From contig JBHEOO010000062.1 of the NCBI GenBank assembly GCA_046260765.1, positions 1 through 9,818 of the forward strand: DNA of 9,818 bases. Reading direction: 5' to 3'. This DNA comes from Chromatocurvus sp046260765 (GTDB lineage Bacteria; Pseudomonadota; Gammaproteobacteria; Pseudomonadales; Halieaceae). Positions 5,460 through 9,818 of this stretch are shown in pieces. A program made the position numbers and the translations under genes. The notes below the pieces were generated by a model. The model saw only the letters and a list, made by a program, of their open reading frames with translations, searched no databases and was not told where the DNA came from. Every line of letters starts with the position of its first letter. The first letter of the stretch is position 1.

Positions 5460-6266
5460 ATGCACGGCGAGGCCACCTCGTACGAAATCAAGGATGGGGA
5501 CGCTTATCTCGCAGCGATGAATACGCTGAATAAGCGCTCCCAGCCGCCGGCAGTGCTGCGCATCATCATGAATGCCTTTGAGTCCTATCGCGCTGCACGC
5601 AAGATCGGCTGGTCACGGCCTTGGAACAAGTACGGCATAAGGACCTTTCAGAGCTACCGCCTCGACTTCAGTCGGGATGCAGATCTGGTGGCTGATGCAC
5701 GTGCCGTACTGGAAACACCCGCGTTTGCGCCTGGCAGCGAAGCGCAAACCTTTATCAATGAACTCCTCTCGGATGCGCCGGTGGCGCGGAAACAGTTGAT
5801 GGGCTTTCTCTTTTATCACGAGTCTGACTTTTATCACGAGTCTGATTCTTATCACGAGTCTGGCGCTGACAGCAGCCTGCGCGAGGGGGTCATTCTCAGT
5901 CTTGGCCGGGTTAATGCCAAACGGCGTCATCGCGATCGCCTGGACATTGTGTTTGAGGCGGATGTAGACGGTGACGCGGTGTCGCCGCCCCGCCGCGTGA
6001 CGGTTTATGTGGATCCTTACAAGGGCAAGGGACCGCCACTCTACAAGGCCACGGTGCCCATTGGTGACGTACCGCCCGCACAGGGTATCTTCAATAAGCT
6101 CCGGTTCTGTTATCAGGACTGGGGGCGCGACGATCCCCGTCTCTGGGATCATTGGACCTCCATGTATATCGATTATTTCGCCCCGCGAACGCGTGCCGCG
6201 GCACAGAGCCACTTTCCCGAGACCCCCTTCGAGTCAGCCTGGCGCGACACGCTGGGCAGGCGCTGA
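5460..6266 (+). CDS. Uncharacterised protein with a triplicated FYHESD segment
   Basis: I do not recognise this 268-residue protein. I start it at the ATG at 5460, which has AGGAG (5449-5453) six bases upstream; an in-frame ATG at 5427 lacks any ribosome site. The N-terminal third is rich in helix formers and aromatic/basic residues (LRIIMNAFESYRAARKIGW, then WNKYGIRTFQSYRLDF). Residues about 118-135 are the triplicated YHES segment. The second half looks strand-rich (LDIVFEADVDGD, RRVTVYVDPYKGKGPPLYKATV), ending with a Trp/Tyr-rich stretch (WDHWTSMYIDYF). There is no signal peptide or membrane segment, so it is probably cytoplasmic. It ends nine bases before an ABC1 kinase-like gene and is probably co-transcribed with it, so it could be a partner or substrate; that is inference only. 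Confidence 0.8.
   Translation: MHGEATSYEIKDGDAYLAAMNTLNKRSQPPAVLRIIMNAFESYRAARKIGWSRPWNKYGIRTFQSYRLDFSRDADLVADARAVLETPAFAPGSEAQTFINELLSDAPVARKQLMGFLFYHESDFYHESDSYHESGADSSLREGVILSLGRVNAKRRHRDRLDIVFEADVDGDAVSPPRRVTVYVDPYKGKGPPLYKATVPIGDVPPAQGIFNKLRFCYQDWGRDDPRLWDHWTSMYIDYFAPRTRAAAQSHFPETPFESAWRDTLGRR
5811..5864 (+). repeat. Three 18-bp tandem units within the 5460 gene
   Basis: Three contiguous 18-base copies of TTTTATCACGAGTCTGAC with one to three changes each (5811-5828, 5829-5846, 5847-5864) encode FYHESD, FYHESD and SYHESG. Units 1 and 2 differ by one base, pointing to recent slippage or unequal exchange. Because units are a multiple of three, gain or loss keeps the frame. Confidence 0.9.
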
Positions 6267-6275
6267 GGCTCGCCT

Positions 6276-7835
6276 ATGTCGACCTCGGGCATCATCGACC
6301 GCGGAGTGCGCGCTGCCAGAATCGGGCTGGCTGTGCGCAACATGAAAAACTCAGACGACCCCGAGACTCGCGAGAAAGCGCGCCGGGCGCTTGCCGCCAT
6401 GTTCGCCGATTCCCGCGGCGTCACCATGAAGTTCGGTCAGCTGATGGCGGCGGGAGAAGACGGCGAGGCCTTCAGAGATCTTGTTGGAAGTATCGAACCA
6501 CTGCCCCTGTCAGCAATGCTGCCTGTCATCGAGGCGGAACTGGGCAGGTCCATCGCTGAGGTTTTTTCCGAGATTCGCGAGTCCGAGCACGCTGCCTCGC
6601 TGGGCCAGGTGCACCGGGCAACGCTGCTTGATGGAACAGACGTCGCGGTAAAGGTGCAGTATCCGTTTATCGCCGATGCTATCGATGCGGAAATGCGGCT
6701 GTTTGGCCTGATGCCCGGCGTTGGTCCGGTGCGCAAATGGGGCTTTGATCTGGATGGCTACAAGCGGGCATTAAAAGAGAACATGTCGCGCGAGCTGGAT
6801 TACCGCAACGAGGCCGAGCGACAGATGCGCTTCCGGGAAGCGGTCCGGATACCGGGACTTGTGGTGCCGAAAGTGTTTCCAGAGCTGAGCACTGCCCGAG
6901 TCCTCACGCAGGCCTGGGAATCCGGTGTCCCGCTGTCGAGTGCGACCAGCTGGTCCGTGGAGGAGCGGGCCAGTGTCGGACGTATCCTGCTGGGCACCTT
7001 GCTCGCCAGCATGATTGAGGTAGGGGAAGTTCACGGCGACCCGCATGCCGGCAACTTTGCCTTTCGCAAGCGCCCCGACGGCTCGCCCGAAGTGGTGCTG
7101 ATGGACTTCGGCTGTACTGTGCCGGTTGCCAGAGCCGAGCGACTGGCCTTACTGAGAACGATCATCGCGGTGCGCGAGGGTGAGGACCTGAACGCGCTGA
7201 ATGCCTTTGCCGCTATGGGCTTCGAGGCCGAGAAGCTGGCCCTGATTTCGGGTGGGCTCGGCACGCTGGCCCACATTCTGTTTGCACCTTTCAAGCACCA
7301 GCAGAAATTTTTTATCCAGCACTGGGACCTGAAGGCGCGCTTTGAGAGTCTCCTGGGCGAGAACCGCTGGTGGTTCCGCGCGTCGGGACCGCCGGCCCAT
7401 ATCCTTCTGCTGCGTGGCTTCTTCGGTCTCGCGCAGCAGCTTCATGAGCTGCGCGCGGGCATGCCGTGGTGGGAAGTCATGAACGCGTCACTCTCCCCTG
7501 CGCTGATTGCCGAAGCGCGTCACATGACGATTCCGCCGGTGGCTCCGGACATTACGGCGCGCGCCCAGCAGATCATTTCCTCGGTGCGACTGGCGGACCA
7601 CCTGCGTGTGCGTGTCTCCCAGGGCGGCATCAATATCGTGGACCTGTCCATGCCGGCGGAGGCCGTGCTGCGGCTGGAAGAGCTTATTCCGGAAGAGACG
7701 CTAAACTATCTACGGGACTCCGATGACTGGGATCTGCCGGAAATCATGGCCGATATTCGAGCCCATGGTGTTTCTCCCCGGGAAATCATGCAGTTTGAAA
7801 AAGGGCCGAAGCAGTATCGTATCTGGCTCAGCTGA
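6276..7835 (+). CDS. ABC1/UbiB (AarF-like) atypical kinase-family protein
   Basis: A 519-residue member of the ABC1/ADCK/UbiB protein-kinase-like family. Family marks are all present in order: KxGQ (K52-Q55, in MKFGQL), the nucleotide loop AASLGQVHRA (106-115), the VAVK lysine (K126), ELDYRNEA (173-180), the catalytic-loop HGDPHAGN (253-260) and the metal-binding DFG (277-279). UbiB proteins support ubiquinone synthesis or lipid handling at the membrane, probably by ATP hydrolysis; the substrate of this one is unknown. It has no obvious C-terminal pair of membrane helices as in UbiB itself, and the last 100 residues (a soluble region ending FEKGPKQYRIWLS) look lineage-specific, so I give no gene symbol. 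GAGG (6265-6268) overlaps the upstream stop and serves as ribosome site. It is probably second in an operon with the 5460 gene. Confidence 0.9.
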   Translation: MSTSGIIDRGVRAARIGLAVRNMKNSDDPETREKARRALAAMFADSRGVTMKFGQLMAAGEDGEAFRDLVGSIEPLPLSAMLPVIEAELGRSIAEVFSEIRESEHAASLGQVHRATLLDGTDVAVKVQYPFIADAIDAEMRLFGLMPGVGPVRKWGFDLDGYKRALKENMSRELDYRNEAERQMRFREAVRIPGLVVPKVFPELSTARVLTQAWESGVPLSSATSWSVEERASVGRILLGTLLASMIEVGEVHGDPHAGNFAFRKRPDGSPEVVLMDFGCTVPVARAERLALLRTIIAVREGEDLNALNAFAAMGFEAEKLALISGGLGTLAHILFAPFKHQQKFFIQHWDLKARFESLLGENRWWFRASGPPAHILLLRGFFGLAQQLHELRAGMPWWEVMNASLSPALIAEARHMTIPPVAPDITARAQQIISSVRLADHLRVRVSQGGINIVDLSMPAEAVLRLEELIPEETLNYLRDSDDWDLPEIMADIRAHGVSPREIMQFEKGPKQYRIWLS

Positions 7836-7934
7836 TTCTGCGGGGACCTCGACCGCGAGGCCAGCCGCGCCATGTCGTAAGCAGCGGATCGGGTGATGCC
7901 CCACCGCAGCAAAGTCGCCCATCCTCGCGCTCGC

Positions 7935-8936
7935 TCAGGGCGCCGTAATGAGCTGCCACAGTCGCGGCAGCGCATCGCGACCGCTGCCACGGTGGGTCAG
8001 GTATTGCGCGTGCTCATCCGGCGCGGCCGCGGGATCCAGCTGAATACTCCAGAGCGCGTTGACCTCATCTGGCAGCAGCGAATAGCGAATATCAATAATG
8101 CGATTGGGGTTTGCCGGATCCTGCGCAATATAATCATTGCTGAACCAGCGAAAACGCTCGATGTCCCGCGCCTGCTGGGAACGGGCGTCCAGCCACGGCA
8201 GGTCGCGGTCAATGTCCAGCAGAGGCAGACTCTCGCCGGGGAAGACTCTCGGCTTGGGCCCCGTGCGCACAGCGTCCACATAGAAGCGGTCCTCCGTGCG
8301 GTAAACCACCTTCCAGACCAGGATATTTCCAAAGCTTGGCTTTGCTTCAAGCTGCAGCGGCGCGTGCCCCCGGGTGATGGCAATGGCCGCACCGAGATCC
8401 CGCGCCACCTCACGCTGCCAGGCGCCCAGGCAGAGATAGGTGATGCCCCACACCAGTGCGATACGTGCCCAGGCCGGTCGATGGCGCAGCGTCGCCACGA
8501 GCAGAAAGCCAAGAATCGGCAGTGAGAACAGCGGGTCAATAATGGAAACCGTGTTCCAGGCAACGCGCACATCCGAGAACGGCCAGAACAGCAACGTGCC
8601 GTAAGTGGTGCAGGCGTCCAGCAGGCCATGGGTCGCATAGCCGAGCGTGCAGAACAGCCAGGTCTGGCCAAAACGCAGCCCGCGCCGCCGCGCCAGCAGC
8701 GGGTGCAGGATCAGCGTACAAAGCAAGCCGCCAAAGGGAATGAAAATCAATGAGTGTGTGAACTGACGGTGATATTCGAGGAACAGCAGCGGATCCTCGC
8801 TGGAGCGAATAAGCACGTCCAGGTCCGGCGTCATGCCGGCGAGGAAGCCCACAACCCCGGCGATCGCTACTGTTTTTCGTCGCGCGGTTGCTTGCGGCAG
8901 GGCGGCGCCAACCAGCCCCTGGGTGAATGGATCCAA
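7935..8936 (-). CDS. Membrane-bound metal-dependent hydrolase, YdjM/DUF457 family
   Basis: A 333-residue integral membrane protein of the YdjM-like (DUF457) family. The start is TTG at 8936: translation from it gives MDPFTQGLVGA, the family's conserved beginning (D-P-[LF]-T-x-G), and no ATG fits. Conserved motifs seen are MTPDLDVL (35-42), YHRQFTHSLIF (55-65, with the H-R-x-x-T-H-S motif) and the ATHGLLDACTTYGTLL segment with its His and Asp; these are the presumed metal ligands. Several hydrophobic segments follow (about 66-78, 136-150, 157-173), and the C-terminal 150 residues are probably a soluble domain outside the membrane. The substrate is unknown; some relatives are annotated as inner-membrane or LexA-regulated hydrolases. 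The gene converges with the kinase gene, 99 bases apart. The ribosome site is weak (AAGG about 10 bases upstream). Confidence 0.85.
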   Translation of the reverse strand: MDPFTQGLVGAALPQATARRKTVAIAGVVGFLAGMTPDLDVLIRSSEDPLLFLEYHRQFTHSLIFIPFGGLLCTLILHPLLARRRGLRFGQTWLFCTLGYATHGLLDACTTYGTLLFWPFSDVRVAWNTVSIIDPLFSLPILGFLLVATLRHRPAWARIALVWGITYLCLGAWQREVARDLGAAIAITRGHAPLQLEAKPSFGNILVWKVVYRTEDRFYVDAVRTGPKPRVFPGESLPLLDIDRDLPWLDARSQQARDIERFRWFSNDYIAQDPANPNRIIDIRYSLLPDEVNALWSIQLDPAAAPDEHAQYLTHRGSGRDALPRLWQLITAP

Positions 8937-9004
8937 AAATAACGGCCTTGAACGAGGATGGCGGAAAGCGTGCTATAGCTGATCAATAATAACAGAAGCG
9001 GTCG

Positions 9005-9033
9005 TTGGCGGTCCGCGGCGGCTTTGGTATGAT
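9005..9033 (+). promoter_or_regulatory. tRNA-Pro promoter with GC-rich discriminator
   Basis: TTGGCG (9005-9010), a 17-base spacer and TATGAT (9028-9033) make a good sigma-70 promoter, starting near 9041 and ending 15-20 bases before the mature tRNA. The TCGCCGC directly after the -10 is a GC-rich discriminator, typical of stringently controlled stable-RNA promoters. GCGGCG (9015-9020) and CGCCGC (9035-9040) form an inverted repeat around the -10, possibly by chance. Confidence 0.7.
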
Positions 9034-9056
9034 TCGCCGCTCGATAAGACCATCTT

Positions 9057-9133
9057 CGGTGTGTAGCGCAGCCTGGTAGCGCACTTCCTTCGGGAGGAAG
9101 GGGTCGGAGGTTCGAATCCTCTCACACCGACCA
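9057..9133 (+). tRNA. tRNA-Pro (anticodon CGG)
   Basis: A complete 77-base tRNA. Acceptor stem CGGTGTG/CACACCG, D arm with GCGC...GGTAGCGC, anticodon stem CTTCC/GGAAG around loop TTCGGGA with anticodon CGG at 9091-9093, T arm GGAGG-TTCGAAT-CCTCT, discriminator A and an encoded CCA. It decodes CCG proline codons. The base composition falls sharply about 250 bases further on, so this tRNA could have served as an integration site. Confidence 0.97.
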
Positions 9134-9209
9134 TCCATCCGCAGGCTCTCTCCACTTAACGCATTGCCGCCGCGCGGAAAGAAGCATCACGCTGCGCTCG
9201 CTATCAGCC

Positions 9210-9223
9210 CCCAACGTGTTGGG
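9210..9223. repeat. Short near-perfect palindrome
   Basis: CCCAAC-GT-GTTGGG is a 14-base dyad about 75 bases past the tRNA. It lacks a T run, so it is not an intrinsic terminator, and the two-base loop suits a protein-bound palindrome better than an RNA hairpin. Its role is unknown. Confidence 0.3.
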
Positions 9224-9252
9224 TCAGCTTCTGGCCGATTTCGAAGAATTCC

Positions 9253-9375
9253 ATGGCACGCCAGGCATTCAATTTTGATGAGTTAGATTCCGAGGAAGCG
9301 TGGAAAGACTATGCGGATATGAGCATGGAAGAAGCCGAAGCTCGGCGGAAGGAGCTTGTCGGCGTTGCGAGCTGA
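9253..9375 (+). CDS. Possible small acidic protein (40 codons)
   Basis: An ATG at 9253 opens a 40-codon frame beginning MARQAFNFDELDSEEAW and ending ARRKELVGVAS. It is acidic, mostly helix-forming and free of rare-looking codons. Only a weak purine stretch (GAAGA) precedes the start. I do not recognise it; it could be a real small protein, a fragment of a decayed gene or chance. The codon positions look protein-like, which is the only reason to list it. Confidence 0.35.
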   Translation: MARQAFNFDELDSEEAWKDYADMSMEEAEARRKELVGVAS

Positions 9376-9411
9376 GTTGGCATTGTCGCTCCTGTCGATC
9401 ATATTAACGTG

Positions 9412-9494
9412 GTAATTAACGACTACCGCTTTCTCTCTTCATAACTTAACAACAAAAAGCTTTGTTGTTGTCCGTTTGAGTAATTGTTAATTAC
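9412..9494. repeat. Outer inverted repeat GTAATTAAC / GTTAATTAC
   Basis: GTAATTAAC (9412-9420) and GTTAATTAC (9486-9494) are perfect 9-base inverted copies enclosing the TTTGTTGTT palindrome. In this AT-rich stretch one such pair could arise by chance, but the nesting around a second dyad makes it worth recording. Confidence 0.4.
9448..9469. promoter_or_regulatory. Perfect 9-bp dyad AACAACAAA / TTTGTTGTT upstream of fic
   Basis: AACAACAAA (9448-9456) and TTTGTTGTT (9461-9469) are exact inverted copies separated by AAGC. Half-sites of the same sequence recur at 9532-9540 and (8 of 9) at 9559-9567, which argues for an operator rather than a terminator. A T run is also formed on either strand, so a weak terminator is an alternative. 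Confidence 0.45.
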
Positions 9495-9531
9495 AAGTGC
9501 GTTTGCCTATGAGATATTAGCCTCAAGCCCA

Positions 9532-9567
9532 TTTGTTGTTTATAATATTGAAAATGTTAACAACAAG
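9532..9567 (+). promoter_or_regulatory. Likely fic promoter bracketed by TTTGTTGTT half-sites
   Basis: A perfect -10 box TATAAT (9541-9546) sits between TTTGTTGTT (9532-9540) and AACAACAAG (9559-9567). No convincing -35 lies 16-18 bases upstream, so activity may need an activator or be weak. A further small dyad, CAACA-AGATC-TGTTG (9561-9575), overlaps the right half-site. A protein bound to the half-sites would cover the -10 and start point, so repression, perhaps by the fic product itself, is plausible. Confidence 0.45.
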
Positions 9568-9583
9568 ATCTGTTGAATATAAG

Positions 9584-9818
9584 ATGAGACGGAAATTAGA
9601 TCTGGATATGAGTAGGGCGGCGCATTACCACCTCGGTAAATTTCCGCCCGCTGAACTCAACTATTCTCGATTGATGCCTAAATTATTAGCGGCAACGGAC
9701 GCCCTTGCTCGCTATGACCAGATGCTTAAAGGTATGCACAATAGTGAAGTGTTTTTGGCACCATTGAGAGGGCAGGAAGCCGTGATTTCTTCTCGTATGG
9801 AGGGCACGATAAGTACTC
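9584..9818 (+). CDS. Fic-family protein, N-terminal part (cut by window end)
   Basis: The first 78 codons of a Fic/DOC-family protein, continuing past the window. Fic enzymes transfer AMP from ATP to target proteins. The sequence matches the N-terminal domain that precedes the catalytic Fic fold: YHLGKFPPAEL near the start, then FLAPLRGQEAVISSRMEGT. S69-xxx-E73-G74 fits the (S/T)xxxE(G/N) inhibitory motif, whose Glu blocks ATP binding, so this would be a class II, self-inhibited enzyme. The catalytic HxFxxGNGR motif lies beyond the edge. Start choice is open: in-frame ATGs at 9554, 9584 and 9608 all lack a strong ribosome site. I prefer 9584 because it lies about 30 bases after the predicted transcription start. 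The lower GC content and the upstream dyads mark it as accessory DNA. Confidence 0.85.
   Translation, partial: MRRKLDLDMSRAAHYHLGKFPPAELNYSRLMPKLLAATDALARYDQMLKGMHNSEVFLAPLRGQEAVISSRMEGTIST

Noticed and set aside
5127..5460. Cobalamin riboswitch before nrdJ
   Set aside because: No B12-box-like sequence was seen and the predicted leader is too short for the fold.
7847..7860. CCTCG-ACCG-CGAGG hairpin between the convergent kinase and hydrolase genes
   Set aside because: Only five base pairs and no T run on either strand; it could be chance in GC-rich DNA.
7893..8525. A 210-codon + strand frame
   Set aside because: It is antisense to the YdjM-family membrane protein, which has clear family motifs; no motif is seen in this frame.
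8973..9155. A 60-codon - strand frame reading VRGFEPPTPSSRRKCATRLRYTP
   Set aside because: This is the well-known spurious protein produced by translating the antisense of a tRNA gene; it overlaps tRNA-Pro.

Overview
The window looks like chromosomal DNA from a GC-rich gammaproteobacterium. The main clue is a class II (adenosylcobalamin-dependent) ribonucleotide reductase (RNR) split into a large NrdJa-type gene and a separate small NrdJb-type gene, an arrangement known from Pseudomonas and relatives. A tRNA-Pro(CGG) and an ordinary UbiB/ABC1-like kinase fit this. I cannot name the genus.

Left end (1-1050, + strand): two decayed toxin-antitoxin loci in tandem. A FitA-like ribbon-helix-helix antitoxin is followed by a toxin start that codes only the first 18 residues of a PIN (VapC/FitB) domain before a stop. 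A second antitoxin of the 'addiction module component' type is followed by only a possible scrap of a ParE/RelE-like toxin. A 340-base stretch between them holds a hairpin and no recognisable gene.

Centre (1052-5300, - strand): an RNR operon reading right to left. A promoter with a perfect TTGACA box is covered by two NrdR-type boxes exactly 31 bp apart. Next is nrdJa, carrying a 387-residue intein placed directly before the thiyl-radical cysteine. After a 31-base gap comes nrdJb, with a TSCPD-type domain and a Cys-rich tail. The reductase should work only after the intein splices out and NrdJb joins NrdJa. The intein's endonuclease domain looks damaged: an Asn replaces the first catalytic Asp, and a three-unit 18-bp repeat sits next to the second.

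Right centre (5460-7835, + strand): an unrecognised 268-residue protein with its own in-frame 18-bp triplication, then an ABC1/UbiB kinase-like protein 9 bases downstream, probably one operon. Facing them (7935-8936, - strand) is a membrane protein of the YdjM/DUF457 'metal-dependent hydrolase' family with a TTG start.

Right end (8937-9818): a tRNA-Pro with a strong GC-discriminator promoter, a doubtful 40-codon ORF, and then a clearly AT-richer stretch rich in dyads built on TTTGTTGTT/AACAACAAA. These dyads lead into the start of a Fic-family AMP-transferase gene cut off by the window edge. The composition change just past the tRNA suggests an acquired accessory segment inserted beside it.
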